Shown here piece after piece: positions 33,497 through 43,011 of a DNA stretch of 64,000 nt. The DNA lies in contig NZ_JAAXMS010000001.1 in NCBI RefSeq assembly GCF_012290005.1, forward strand, positions 1 through 64,000, in the 5' to 3' direction. The position numbers and the translations under genes were made by a program. The notes beneath the pieces are model-generated. The model ran no database searches, was not told the origin of the DNA, and was given only the letters and a program-made list of their open reading frames with translations. This DNA is from Crateriforma spongiae. Lineage in GTDB: Bacteria > Planctomycetota > Planctomycetia > Pirellulales > Pirellulaceae. How positions within the stretch are numbered: position 1 is the stretch's first letter; every line of letters starts with the position of its first letter.

Positions 33497-35442
33497 TTTA
33501 CGACGCATCCGTCGCGGCAATCGTCGCCTTTGCGGCCTTCGTGTTGCTCACGCTGGGCATCAGTTTTTACCTGGGACGCCGTGCGACGTCGTCCGAAGGT
33601 TACTTCGCTGCCCATGGCCAGATCCCATGGGCGATCAATGGTGTCGCATTTGCCGGGGACTATTTGTCGGCGGCATCGTTTTTGGGCATCTGCGGAATGA
33701 TCGCGTCGTACGGATACGACGGATTCCTGTACTCGATCGGTTATTTGGCGGGTTGGGTGGTCGCACTGTTCGTCATCGCCGAACCGATGAAGCGGCTGGG
33801 GCGATTTACTTTCGCCGATGCGCTGGATGCCAAGTTTCAATCACCCGGCATTCGCGCCGCGGCGGGCGTCAGCACGCTGGTCGTCAGTGTTTTCTATCTG
33901 ATTCCGCAGATGGTCGGCGCCGGTGTGCTGATCCAGCCTCTGTTGGGACTGCCCCATTGGATCGGTGTCGTTGCAGTGGGTGCGGTGGTGATTGTGATCG
34001 TCGTCACCGCAGGAATGGTCAGCACGACCTGGGTCCAGTTTTTGAAAGGATCTTTGCTGGTCATCTTTAGCGCCGTCTTGGTGGCGATCGTTCTATCCAA
34101 GGGGTTGAAGGTCGACGATGGCGGATTCCAGTCGATCGGACCGCTGGATGAAAGCGAGGTTGCCCCCCAGCGAATCCAGACCGGTGACGCGATGATCGCG
34201 GGACGGACTGTGTTGACGCCCGATGATGGTTGGTCGGATGCCCAGGATTTCATTCGATTGGCGCGTGACGACAATCGAGGCTTCGATTTGTTTCGAATCG
34301 AACGCTCCGGTGCACAGGTTTGGTTGCGTCAAGCCCAGTCGGTTCGAAAAACGGACGCAGCGACGTTGATCGACGGGGCTCCTCTTGGACGCGATCCGGG
34401 CCAACGCGAATTACTGACCGGCGGCTATGTCAGTCGTTTGCCTGATGATCAGCAGCAAACCGGGCCACTGGGGCCCGCGGCCTATTTGGCGACGCTGCGT
34501 CAAAGCGAAGTCGTGCTTTGGAAAAAGACCAGTGTTTGGCACGATGATGAAACGATGTCGACGATCTACTATCCACAAGCGACCGAAGGTTCCCAGGTGC
34601 TGCGGCCGGGCGAACATCCACGCTTTCAAGGTATTCGTGGTGAAAGCTGGGTCGGCAAGATCAACTTTCTGTCGTTGATGTTGGCGCTGTTTTGTGGCAC
34701 CGCTTCGTTGCCCCACATTCTGATTCGTTATTACACGGTCAAGGATGCCGCGGCTGCACGCAAAAGCACGATCGTTGGAATCGCGACGATCGGATTCTTC
34801 TATGTTCTGACGCTTTACTTGGGATTGGGCGCGATGACCAACGGGGCGCTCGACTTGACCAGCAACAACATGGCCGCGCCGTTGTTGGCACGCAGTTTCA
34901 ATGATTGGTTGTTTGCGATCATTTCGGCGATCGCATTCACCACGGTGTTGGGCACTGTCAGCGGGCTGATCTTGGCCAGCAGCGGAGCCGTTGCTCACGA
35001 TCTGTTGGAAGGCGTCTTTGGTCTGCAACTTTCGGGGACTCGTCAGGTCCGCGTGGCGAAAATTTCGGCGGTCATTGTCGGTATCGTCGCGATTGTGTTG
35101 GGGATTCTGTTCCAGGGCTTGAATTTGAGTTACCTGGTCGGCTGGGCATTCAGTGTGGCCGCCAGCGCGAATTTGCCCTCGTTAGTAATGTTGCTGTTTT
35201 GGAAAAGGACGACACGGCAAGGGATCGTCGCCAGCATTCTGGTCGGAATGTTCAGCTCGTTGGCGTGGGTGTTGTTGTCGGCCGATACGTTTGAATCGGT
35301 TTACGGTATCGATCCGGCTGGTGCGCCGACGCCGTTTGGCCAACCCGGGATCGTGACGATCCCCTTGGCGTTTCTGACTTTGATCGTGGTCTCGCTGATG
35401 ACCGGAAATCGGTCTGGTGACGAAGCACCGGTTGCGGGATGA
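33493..35442 (+). CDS. Solute:sodium symporter (ActP-like) with large inserted domain
   Basis: A 649-residue integral membrane protein of the SSS family, which takes up small carboxylates such as acetate with Na+ or H+. N-terminal signature: GRRATSSEGYFAAHGQIPWA, IPWAINGVAFAGDYLSAASF, then GYDGFLYSIGYLAGW. Late signatures: FCGTASLPHILIRYYTVKDA, KISAVIVGIVAIVLGILFQG. Between helices, residues about 205-385 form a polar, non-membrane insertion (from KGLKVDDGGFQSIG to GESWVGKINFLSL), which explains the extra length relative to the usual 550 residues. GTG start overlaps the DUF485 stop. The substrate is a guess from family. Confidence 0.88.
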   Translation: MIYDASVAAIVAFAAFVLLTLGISFYLGRRATSSEGYFAAHGQIPWAINGVAFAGDYLSAASFLGICGMIASYGYDGFLYSIGYLAGWVVALFVIAEPMKRLGRFTFADALDAKFQSPGIRAAAGVSTLVVSVFYLIPQMVGAGVLIQPLLGLPHWIGVVAVGAVVIVIVVTAGMVSTTWVQFLKGSLLVIFSAVLVAIVLSKGLKVDDGGFQSIGPLDESEVAPQRIQTGDAMIAGRTVLTPDDGWSDAQDFIRLARDDNRGFDLFRIERSGAQVWLRQAQSVRKTDAATLIDGAPLGRDPGQRELLTGGYVSRLPDDQQQTGPLGPAAYLATLRQSEVVLWKKTSVWHDDETMSTIYYPQATEGSQVLRPGEHPRFQGIRGESWVGKINFLSLMLALFCGTASLPHILIRYYTVKDAAAARKSTIVGIATIGFFYVLTLYLGLGAMTNGALDLTSNNMAAPLLARSFNDWLFAIISAIAFTTVLGTVSGLILASSGAVAHDLLEGVFGLQLSGTRQVRVAKISAVIVGIVAIVLGILFQGLNLSYLVGWAFSVAASANLPSLVMLLFWKRTTRQGIVASILVGMFSSLAWVLLSADTFESVYGIDPAGAPTPFGQPGIVTIPLAFLTLIVVSLMTGNRSGDEAPVAG

Positions 35443-35529
35443 TGGTGACAGCGGGTGTGCCGGTACGCCCGCCGGTTTCCTGTGAATTCAGGGCTGAAGT
35501 GACGGATCACCTCTCACCGAACTGGATCG

Positions 35530-36483
35530 ATGCAAGCTTGGAAGCGACAGGCCACTGATGCCGCCGCGTATCTTTTGGTGCGGCTGTTGGTTTCGGTCGT
35601 TCAGGTATTGCCGGCCGACATGGGTGATCGAATGTGTCGGGTTCTGGCCTGGTTGTTGACCGGCCCGATCAAGATTCGCTATCGCGTCACGCGTGAAAAC
35701 ATCCGCCGTGTCTTTCCCGACGCCACCGAGGAGGAAGCCGCAGCGTTGATGCGGTCGATGTGGCATTCGCTGTTGTTGATGGGGTGCGAAATAGCCTGGG
35801 CTCAGCGTCGATTGCACCTGTGCAACTGGCCCCGTCACATTCGTTTTCGCCAGAACCGCGCGATGTTGCGAATTTTGTTGGGACGACGACCCACGGTGAC
35901 GGTCACCGGGCACTTCGGGAACTTTGAAATCGGTGGCTACTTGATCGGGTTGATGGGCTTTCAAACCACGTCGATCGCGCGGCGGCTGGACAACCAATTC
36001 ATCGATGCTTGGGTCAAGCGTTTTCGCAGTGCAAAGGGCCAGCACTTGGTCGATAAGGAAGGCAGCGCACCGGAGGTCGAACGGTTGCTTCGCAGCGGTG
36101 GGGCGTTGTCACTGTTGGCCGACCAACACGCGGGTGACAAAGGATGCTGGGTGAATTTTCTAGGCACCCCCGCTTCTTGTCACAAAGCCTTAGCGTTGTT
36201 CACGTTGTCATCGGGGGCCCCGATGTTGGCTGCTTACACGCGACGCATCGACGGACAACCAATGAGGTTCGAATCGGGATGCGTCGGCGTCGCTGATCCG
36301 GCCGACGATCCGGGCAAGGTCTGTGCAAGCGTGCAGACGCTGACTCGCTGGTACAACGCGCGGTTGGCCGAAGCGATCGACATGTCGGTGGAACAATACT
36401 GGTGGTTGCACCGACGCTGGCGTCAGCCGCCGCCAAAAATCGCCAAACGGCTGCAGAAAGCTGCGATGACACAGGCCGCATAG
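35530..36483 (+). CDS. Lipid A biosynthesis-type lysophospholipid acyltransferase (LpxL/HtrB family)
   Basis: A 317-residue membrane-associated acyltransferase. The HX4E-type catalytic motif is TVTGHFGNFEIGGYLIG (His and Glu at about residues 129 and 134). Other family features: RVTRENIRRVFPDATEEEAA near the N-terminus, LLADQHAGDKGCWVNFLGTP and KALALFTLSSGAPMLAAYTR, and the C-terminal YNARLAEAIDMSVEQYWWLH. In LPS bacteria these enzymes add secondary acyl chains to KDO-lipid A. With kdsA in the same window a lipid A role is likely. It ends before the convergent folD gene. Confidence 0.9.
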   Translation: MQAWKRQATDAAAYLLVRLLVSVVQVLPADMGDRMCRVLAWLLTGPIKIRYRVTRENIRRVFPDATEEEAAALMRSMWHSLLLMGCEIAWAQRRLHLCNWPRHIRFRQNRAMLRILLGRRPTVTVTGHFGNFEIGGYLIGLMGFQTTSIARRLDNQFIDAWVKRFRSAKGQHLVDKEGSAPEVERLLRSGGALSLLADQHAGDKGCWVNFLGTPASCHKALALFTLSSGAPMLAAYTRRIDGQPMRFESGCVGVADPADDPGKVCASVQTLTRWYNARLAEAIDMSVEQYWWLHRRWRQPPPKIAKRLQKAAMTQAA

Positions 36484-36542
36484 GCACGGTTGCGATGTGC
36501 GAATTGCCAGATGCCGATGACGGTGTGACGGCACCCTGCCTT

Positions 36543-36576
36543 TATCCTTCGGCCAGTTCTATCCGTCGGCCAGTTC
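36543..36576. repeat. 17-bp tandem duplication across the folD stop codon
   Basis: TATCCTTCGGCCAGTTC (36543-36559) and TATCCGTCGGCCAGTTC (36560-36576) are directly adjacent and differ at one base. On the minus strand the folD end reads GAACTGGCCGACGGATAG, then the second copy. The stop TAG is formed at the copy junction, so the duplication moved or created the stop. Confidence 0.85.
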
Positions 36577-37476
36577 CGCGGCTTTGACCGTGTTGTGCAG
36601 CAGCATGGCGATGGTCAATGGTCCGACGCCGCCGGGAACAGGTGTGATCGCGCCGGCGACTTCTTTGACGCCTTCAAAGTCGACGTCGCCGACCAGCTTG
36701 TCGTCGACTCGATTGATGCCGACGTCCACGACCGTCGCACCGGGACGGATCATGTCGGCGGTCACCAGCTTTGGGATGCCCACTGCTGCGATGACACAGT
36801 CGGCTTGGCGGACAACGTCGGCAAGGTTTTCCGTCCGGCTGTGTGCGATTGTCACCGTGGCGTTGGCCACGTCTCGGCCGCCTTCCGCGTCGCCTTGATT
36901 GGCCATGTTCGTTCGCTGTGACAGCATCGACGCGATGGGTTTGCCGACGATATCGCTGCGTCCGATCACGACGACGTGTTTGCCTGCGACGGGGCGGTCA
37001 CAGCGATGCAGCAGTTGGACGACGCCGTGCGGGGTGCAAGGCAGAAAACGCGGCCGCCCCTGCATCAGCAATCCCACGTTGACGGGGCTGAATGCGTCCA
37101 CGTCCTTCAGCGGCGAAACGGCGTCCAATACCCGTCGTTCGTCCAGTGGATCGGCCGACGATTCGGATTTGGGCAACGGCAATTGGACCAGGATGCCGTG
37201 TACGGTGGGATCGTGGTTCAGTTGTTCGATCCGCGCCAGCAGTTCGGTGCCGGTGGTGGTGGCGGGCAATCGGTCGACCGTGCCCGCAATTCCCGCTTTT
37301 TCGCAGGCCCGTTCCTTGTTGCGGACGTACACCTGGCTGGCGGGATCGTCCCCCACCAGGATCGCGCACAGCTTGGGCTGCGATTTCCCCGCCTGAACAC
37401 GCCGGCGAACCTGTTCGGCGATTTCGGCTCGAATCTCCTGTGCGATCTGTTTTCCGTTCAGAAGCGTTGCGGTCAT
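36559..37476 (-). CDS. folD: Methylenetetrahydrofolate dehydrogenase/cyclohydrolase FolD
   Basis: A 305-residue bifunctional enzyme interconverting methylene-, methenyl- and formyl-THF. Motifs: PKLCAILVGDDPASQVYVRN with the catalytic KERACEKAGI, GILVQLPLPKS, LKDVDAFSPVNVGLLMQGR, FLPCTPHGVVQLLHR, VVIGRSDIVGKPIASMLSQ and VITVP-type C-terminus here GAITPVPGGVGPLTIAMLLH. ATG 37476 (MTATLLNGKQ) is the family's usual opening; ATG 37497 is 21 nt upstream. The last residues ELADG and stop lie in a 17-bp tandem repeat. Confidence 0.97.
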   Translation of the reverse strand: MTATLLNGKQIAQEIRAEIAEQVRRRVQAGKSQPKLCAILVGDDPASQVYVRNKERACEKAGIAGTVDRLPATTTGTELLARIEQLNHDPTVHGILVQLPLPKSESSADPLDERRVLDAVSPLKDVDAFSPVNVGLLMQGRPRFLPCTPHGVVQLLHRCDRPVAGKHVVVIGRSDIVGKPIASMLSQRTNMANQGDAEGGRDVANATVTIAHSRTENLADVVRQADCVIAAVGIPKLVTADMIRPGATVVDVGINRVDDKLVGDVDFEGVKEVAGAITPVPGGVGPLTIAMLLHNTVKAAELADG

Positions 37477-37660
37477 CGGTGGTCCAGCGACTGGCATAGT
37501 GATGAAGAAGAGCGGCCGTTATAGTTGACCAGACGTCGAAGAATGTGAAGGCTGGGCAAAGTCTGCCAGTCAGCGAATTTCGCGTCGTGCACTCACCATC
37601 GAATCCACTCGCGTTCAATCCACGCGGCTCGAATCCTAATACCCGACTGACATCCAAACT

Positions 37661-39379
37661 ATGTCCACGGACGCTCCCAAGCTTAGCCCCGTCGAAGGGA
37701 TCAAAGAAGGCAGCCAGTACCTGAAAGGCACCATCGGCCAAGAACTGCACGAAGATTCCGATCACTTCAACAAAGACAATTTGCAACTGTTGAAGTTCCA
37801 CGGGACTTACCAGCAAGACGACCGAGACAAGCGGGCCGAGCTGAAGAAGACCGGCGGTGGCAAAGCCTATTCGATGATGATGCGGTGCCGGATTCCCGGC
37901 GGCCGATTGACGTCGGAACAACTGCTGGCCCACTTGGATCTATGCGATGAATTGGGGAATTCGACGCTCAAGATCACCACCCGACAAACGTTCCAGCTGC
38001 ACGGCGTTGTTAAAGATGATCTGAAGGCTGCGATCGCACGCGTCAATGCGGTTGGATTGTCGACGCTGGCCGCTTGCGGCGATGTGAATCGAAACATCAT
38101 GTGTTGCCCCGCCAAGCGGACCGGGCCGCTTCACAACACCATCCAACAATTGGCCGATGAACTGACCGTCGCCTTGGCACCACAGACGCCTGCCTATCAT
38201 GAATTGTGGTTGACCAACGAACAGACCGGTGAAAAAGAACTGGTCGGCGGCGGTCCCGGCGAAGTTGTCGAGCCGCTGTATGGGCCTCGCTATCTGCCGC
38301 GAAAATTCAAAATCGGCATCGCTTTGCCCGACGACAACTGTATCGATATCTACACCCAAGACCTGGGCTTCCTGGCCGTCGTCCGCGACGGTGAAGTCGT
38401 TGGTTACAACGTCAGTGTCGGCGGCGGAATGGGAACCACCCCCAGTGCATCCAAGACGTTCCCCGCGTTGGCCAAGCGGATGGCTTTTGTAACGCCTGAC
38501 CAAGCGGTGGATGTGGCCAAGGCGGTCATCAAAGTCCAACGCGATTATGGGAACCGCGAAGATCGCAAGGTTGCCCGTCTGAAGTACTTGATCGCCAATT
38601 GGGGCATCGAAAAATTCCGGCGTGCGGTCGAGGAATACTATGGCGGGCCGCTGCAAGATCTGACCGACGACGATGTGACCGATTTCGACGATCACATGGG
38701 ATGGCAGGAACAAGGCGACGGCAAATGGTCCTATGGTCTGAACATTGAGAATGGACGGCTGTACGACAACGACCAGCGTCAGCTGAAAGCCGGATTGCGG
38801 GCGGTGTGCCAGCGATTTGCTCCGGAAATTCGCTTGACCAGTCACCAAAGCATCATCTTTTGTGACTTCGAAGAAGATCAGCGGGATGAACTGATCCAGA
38901 TCTTGCGGGACCACAAGATCGTGACCACCGAAGACACCAGCACCGTGCGGCGTTGGTCAATCGCCTGTGTCGCGCTGCCCACCTGCGGTCTGGCGATCAC
39001 CGAAAGCGAACGACGTCTGCCGGGAATCATTGATGGGCTGGAGCAACCTTTGGCCAAATTGGGTTTGGACAAGGAACGGTTCACCCTTCGCATGACGGGC
39101 TGCCCCAACGGTTGTGCTCGCCCCTACAACGCCGACCTGGCGTTGGTGGGCAAAGCCAAGAACAAGTACACGCTGTTCGCCGGCGGTGGTTGGCTGGGGA
39201 ACCGTCTGGCATTCATCTACAAAGACTTGGTGCCCGACGCCGAGGTGGTCGATGAATTGGTGGCGATCTTCGCCGCGTTCAAAGCCAACCGCCAAGGCGA
39301 CGAATCACTGGGTGAATTCTGTACCCGTGTCGGCCAGGAAGACTTGGCCGCCTTGGCTGCTGCGGCCCCCAAGCCGTAA
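37661..39379 (+). CDS. cysI: Assimilatory sulfite reductase hemoprotein (sulfite/nitrite reductase family)
   Basis: A 572-residue siroheme-[4Fe-4S] enzyme reducing sulfite to sulfide with six electrons. Cluster ligands follow Cx5C...Cx3C: CVALPTC (about 434 and 440) and GCPNGC (about 479 and 483). Other motifs: LKITTRQTFQLHGVVKDDL, CGDVNRNIMCCPAK, GPRYLPRKFKIGIALPDDNC, YNVSVGGGMGTTPSASKTFP and LKYLIANWGIEKFR. TCGLAITESERRLPG and the C-terminus fit sulfite rather than nitrite reductase, but the NirA subgroup cannot be fully excluded. No flavoprotein subunit gene is adjacent, so the donor is probably ferredoxin or a separate reductase. Confidence 0.92.
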   Translation: MSTDAPKLSPVEGIKEGSQYLKGTIGQELHEDSDHFNKDNLQLLKFHGTYQQDDRDKRAELKKTGGGKAYSMMMRCRIPGGRLTSEQLLAHLDLCDELGNSTLKITTRQTFQLHGVVKDDLKAAIARVNAVGLSTLAACGDVNRNIMCCPAKRTGPLHNTIQQLADELTVALAPQTPAYHELWLTNEQTGEKELVGGGPGEVVEPLYGPRYLPRKFKIGIALPDDNCIDIYTQDLGFLAVVRDGEVVGYNVSVGGGMGTTPSASKTFPALAKRMAFVTPDQAVDVAKAVIKVQRDYGNREDRKVARLKYLIANWGIEKFRRAVEEYYGGPLQDLTDDDVTDFDDHMGWQEQGDGKWSYGLNIENGRLYDNDQRQLKAGLRAVCQRFAPEIRLTSHQSIIFCDFEEDQRDELIQILRDHKIVTTEDTSTVRRWSIACVALPTCGLAITESERRLPGIIDGLEQPLAKLGLDKERFTLRMTGCPNGCARPYNADLALVGKAKNKYTLFAGGGWLGNRLAFIYKDLVPDAEVVDELVAIFAAFKANRQGDESLGEFCTRVGQEDLAALAAAAPKP

Positions 39380-39412
39380 ACCGGCGATACGACCGCCCAA
39401 ACCGTCCATTGG

Positions 39413-40201
39413 TCACAACTTTGGTTCCCTAGCGGGGACCAGCGTGTCCGACGGCGGTTTTGGCGTGCTGCGGCGGGCGATCGACCAACAGATCAGTGCC
39501 CAAACGCCACCCGCCGCCCATCCGGCCAAAACGTCGGTGGGATAGTGCACGCCCATATAAACGCGGCTGATCCCGACCAAGACGGTCACCAGTGCTGCCG
39601 TGGCCAGCACATAGACCCGCGCCCAAAAATGCTTCAGCACGGGAATGATCAACACACCCAGGGTCAGGTATACCACCGCAGACATCATTGAATGGCCGCT
39701 GGGAAAACTGCTGGTGTAAACGTCTGACAGATGCGGGACCACATCGGGGCGTGGTCGATCAAACACCCGCTTCAGCAACAAGCTGATGGCGATGCCGCTG
39801 GTGGTGGAGGCCACTAGGATCGCCGCCAAGCGTTTGGCTCGGTTGACCAGCAGGAATCCGGTTGCCGCAACGATCAACAGGGTCAGATTGGCGATCCCAC
39901 CCAGGGCCGTGATGTCTCGCCCCGCTTCGCCCATCCACCGGGGGCCGATCGGAATGGACGGCGCGTCGCTCTGACGCATCAGGCTGACCGCCCAACGATC
40001 AAAGTTCTGTGTCGAACCATCGGTGACCTCATCGGCCAATTCGACGAATCCCCAGATGCCCAATACCACGGTGACCCATACCAGCATTGCGATGGGTTCG
40101 CGTCCGCGGATGAAGTGGATCACCCTCGCACTTCCCGTACGGATCAGTCGGGAGAAATGACGGTTTCGATCTGTTTTGGTCCGAGGATTGCCGCCCTTCA
40201 T
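39413..40201 (-). CDS. PAP2-family membrane phosphatase
   Basis: A 262-residue integral membrane protein with about six helices. The three-part acid phosphatase signature is complete: KRVFDRPRPD (KX6RP), SSFPSGHSMMSAV (PSGH) and GISRVYMGVHYPTDVLAGW (SRX5HX3D). Such enzymes dephosphorylate undecaprenyl diphosphate or phosphatidic acid on the outer side of the membrane. Start ATG 40201. It is divergent from a diacylglycerol kinase-like gene with only about 54 nt between the starts, a lipid phosphorylation/dephosphorylation pair sharing a promoter region. Confidence 0.92.
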   Translation of the reverse strand: MKGGNPRTKTDRNRHFSRLIRTGSARVIHFIRGREPIAMLVWVTVVLGIWGFVELADEVTDGSTQNFDRWAVSLMRQSDAPSIPIGPRWMGEAGRDITALGGIANLTLLIVAATGFLLVNRAKRLAAILVASTTSGIAISLLLKRVFDRPRPDVVPHLSDVYTSSFPSGHSMMSAVVYLTLGVLIIPVLKHFWARVYVLATAALVTVLVGISRVYMGVHYPTDVLAGWAAGGVWALICWSIARRSTPKPPSDTLVPAREPKL

Positions 40202-40255
40202 AAGTCTCCGAATGTGTTTCGTGCGAGGAATTTGATAACCGGGTATCGATTAACA

Positions 40256-41242
40256 ATGGAACCGATGATGTCCGACGCGATCGCCACCACTCAGGCCGAC
40301 ACCGTTGCGGCGGCCGATGTGCTGTGGATTTGGAACCAGAGTTCGGGTCGGGGGTTGGATGTGAGCACCGCGCGTGCCGCCCAGTCCCAATGGGGCGGTC
40401 GTTGGTTGAAACTATCGCAACAAATCGATCTGGGCCAAGTCGTCGCGCGAGCCGTGAACGATGGGCTGCGCACCGTCGTCGCGGCCGGCGGCGACGGGAC
40501 CGTCAATGCCGTTGTCAACGCGATCATGCAGCTGCCGTCGGAGCGACGCCCCGTTTTCGGCATTCTGCCGCTGGGCACCGCCAACGATTTTGCTCGGACG
40601 CTGGGCATGCCGGCGGATGTTCAGCAATCGGCCGCCGTCCTTCAAAACGCTCGAGTCATTCCTGGTGACGTCATTCGGGTCAGCGATGGGCGGCGCGACC
40701 GTTACTTTGCCAACGTGGCCGCCGGCGGAAACAGTGTCCGAGTCAGCGAACAACTAGACGATCAGACCAAGGCGTTTTGGGGGGCGTTCAGCTATCTGCG
40801 TGGCGCGATGGATGTGCTGCCCGATATGCGGTCGTACCACGTCGACGCTCGATCCGACGGTCATCGGGATCGGCTGGATTGTTGGGCCGTGATTGTCGCC
40901 AACGGTCGCACCAACGCGGGACACATCGAAGTCGCCCCGGAAGCATCGATTTGTGACGGGCGGATGGATGTCGTCCTGATTCGTGATGGCGAGGTTGCTG
41001 AAATGGCGAAGCTGGTGGCTTCCAATCTACTTGGTCGATTTCTTGAATCGGACCAAGTGCTGTTTCGCCAAGTCAGGTCATTGCAACTGAGCAGTGATCC
41101 GCCGATGCGGTTCAGCATCGATGGTGAAATCGACCAAGACGTACCTACAACGTTCGAGGTGATCCCCGCTGCAATCCGCATGATTGTGGGAGACGGCTTC
41201 GTCGTTCGCCCACCATCCTCGTCGCTCGCGCCGGCCACCTGA
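40256..41242 (+). CDS. Diacylglycerol kinase-like lipid kinase (YegS/DgkB family)
   Basis: A 328-residue soluble lipid kinase from ATG 40256. Nucleotide-binding motif VVAAGGDGTVNAVVNAIMQL (about residues 74-93) and the second family motif FGILPLGTANDFARTLGMPA (about 101-120). The C-terminal half has the YegS-type beta sandwich: YFANVAAGGNSVRVS, CWAVIVANGRTNAGHIEVAP, ICDGRMDVVLIRDGEVAEMA and MRFSIDGEIDQDVPTTFEVI. It phosphorylates a diacylglycerol- or sphingosine-like lipid with ATP. ATGs at 40265 and 40268 are alternative starts. Head-to-head with the PAP2 gene. Confidence 0.92.
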   Translation: MEPMMSDAIATTQADTVAAADVLWIWNQSSGRGLDVSTARAAQSQWGGRWLKLSQQIDLGQVVARAVNDGLRTVVAAGGDGTVNAVVNAIMQLPSERRPVFGILPLGTANDFARTLGMPADVQQSAAVLQNARVIPGDVIRVSDGRRDRYFANVAAGGNSVRVSEQLDDQTKAFWGAFSYLRGAMDVLPDMRSYHVDARSDGHRDRLDCWAVIVANGRTNAGHIEVAPEASICDGRMDVVLIRDGEVAEMAKLVASNLLGRFLESDQVLFRQVRSLQLSSDPPMRFSIDGEIDQDVPTTFEVIPAAIRMIVGDGFVVRPPSSSLAPAT

Positions 41243-41287
41243 ATGTTGGTCGCGAACGATCGAAGTCAGACGCGGAACGGCGGGCGA

Positions 41288-42634
41288 CTATTTTCCGACC
41301 CGGATCAACGAATCTCGTGTGCGGATCAGCAATCCGTTTTTTAGCGGTACCGGGCTGGACACGGTGATTCCCGGCTGTTCGCCCAAGTCGTTCTGCGCGA
41401 CCAATTCGGGAGAATCTGATGACAGCGGTCCGATCACGTAGGTCTGAGAATCTTCCGCCGTGACATACAAGTGATCGCCGGCGATCAGCGGTGAACTGCT
41501 GAAGGTCACTCGGCTTTTGGGCGTCGCAACGGTCCATTTGGTTTCACCGGTTTTTACGTCGACGGCGATGACCTCACCACGGTTCTGACGACCGTCTTCG
41601 ATGAAGTAGGCGACGCCGTTTTCCACGGCAGGTGTCGGAACATCACTGCCGATGTCGTCGCGTTCCCAAATCACCGCATCACGACCGGCATTTTTTGCCA
41701 AACGATCCAGTGCGATGGCCGTCACGGTATCGCCGCGTGAATACGGGCAAATCAAGACGCCGTCAGTCACCGCGGGTGACGAAATGGAACGAAAGAAGGC
41801 TTCGCCGGCGGGATTGAACCCGCCCACCGTTCCCACGGTCATGCCATCGTTTACACGGTGCAGCGATGCTTGATCGGCCCCCAATACGGCGAACATGTCG
41901 ATGCCGTTGACGTTGCACCGCACGGGAGTCGTGTAGCTTTGCGATGCTTCGACCGGTGCGTCGGTGTTTCGGTCGACTTTCCAGGCCACGTCGCCTGACT
42001 CGGCATTCAACGCCACCACGTATCCGACGCTGGTCAACGATCGCCGATCTTCGCCTTCACTGGAGTGCATCACCGGAATGATGACTTTGCCGTCGGCAAT
42101 GATCGGTGAACTGCCCAGGTCCCACCACAATGTGTCCTGGCCGTACATATCTTGCAGGTTGTGATGCCAGCGAACGGTTCCGTCAGCTGAAAGACAGCCG
42201 ACATCGCCGCTGCGAAAGTATGCGAACAGCGATTTTCCGTCGGATACCACCGATGGGTTACTGCCGCTGCCCTTTTGGTGCTTGCCGCCGCGATCATCGC
42301 CCAGTTCTCGTGTCCAGGCGACTGTTCCGTCGGTCAGATTGACGGCGATGACATGATTTTTGTCTTCGAAACCGGCGGTCAGATACGCGGTGTCACCCAC
42401 GATGACGGGGGTGCTGCCGCCGCGTCCCGGTAAATCAAGCGTCCAGGCAATGTTGGACTCGCTGGACCACTGGACGGGATAATCGCCTGCTGGTGCGACG
42501 CCGTTTTGCTGGTTGCCCCGCCATTGTCCCCAGAACACATCCGTCTGGGCGTGGAGATGGGCGGCAGAAAACAGAATCAAACACGCCGCGATTCCCAGTG
42601 ATGGATACCTTGGGCGTAAACGATTGCCGTGCAT
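41288..42634 (-). CDS. Exported PQQ-like beta-propeller repeat protein
   Basis: About 448 residues from ATG 42634. Residues 1-30 are a signal peptide (LGIAACLILFSAAHLHAQ). Then an outer-membrane-assembly/dehydrogenase-type propeller: WGQWRGNQQNGVAPAGDYPV, WSSESNIAWTLDLPGRGGST, NLTDGTVAWTRELGDDRG, VVALNAESGDVAWKVDRN and AVDVKTGETKWTVATPKSRV, each ending in the W-docking pattern VAW/TKW. No quinone-binding Cys pair or metal site is plain, so an enzymatic role is not supported. Paralogues of this layout are frequent in planctomycetes. It stands alone. Confidence 0.88.
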   Translation of the reverse strand: MHGNRLRPRYPSLGIAACLILFSAAHLHAQTDVFWGQWRGNQQNGVAPAGDYPVQWSSESNIAWTLDLPGRGGSTPVIVGDTAYLTAGFEDKNHVIAVNLTDGTVAWTRELGDDRGGKHQKGSGSNPSVVSDGKSLFAYFRSGDVGCLSADGTVRWHHNLQDMYGQDTLWWDLGSSPIIADGKVIIPVMHSSEGEDRRSLTSVGYVVALNAESGDVAWKVDRNTDAPVEASQSYTTPVRCNVNGIDMFAVLGADQASLHRVNDGMTVGTVGGFNPAGEAFFRSISSPAVTDGVLICPYSRGDTVTAIALDRLAKNAGRDAVIWERDDIGSDVPTPAVENGVAYFIEDGRQNRGEVIAVDVKTGETKWTVATPKSRVTFSSSPLIAGDHLYVTAEDSQTYVIGPLSSDSPELVAQNDLGEQPGITVSSPVPLKNGLLIRTRDSLIRVGK

Positions 42635-43011
42635 GAATCGGTTCGGAATCGGCTGATTCGAATGTTTTCGGTGACGACAAAACCGCGGTCGAAGACTGGG
42701 GGTGGGCATCGGCAGATTGGCTTGAATAGGCGGGGATTTCGGGCGGGATCATGACCAAAGGATTCGAGCGGCGGCCCTGCGAGCGGGTTGAATGTCTCGC
42801 GGCGACGATTGCGTCCTCGAGCCTTTGGCGCCCGATCATCTTAACGACCGGCGGACGAAATGTCCCTTTTTCTGGACCATCGGCTAAACTTCATCAATGC
42901 TTCCAGGTTTCAAAGACTGGTGATTCATCATGGGAGCTGACCATCGCAACGCCGCCCCACACTGAACGATGGTGATCGGACGCGGTGACGTTCCTGAACG
43001 AATACTCAGGC
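42635..43011. other. Divergent intergenic region
   Basis: About 380 nt between the PQQ-propeller gene (minus) and the long TPR gene (plus). The longest frames have no protein-like composition. Promoters for both genes are expected, and nothing specific was identified. Confidence 0.45.
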
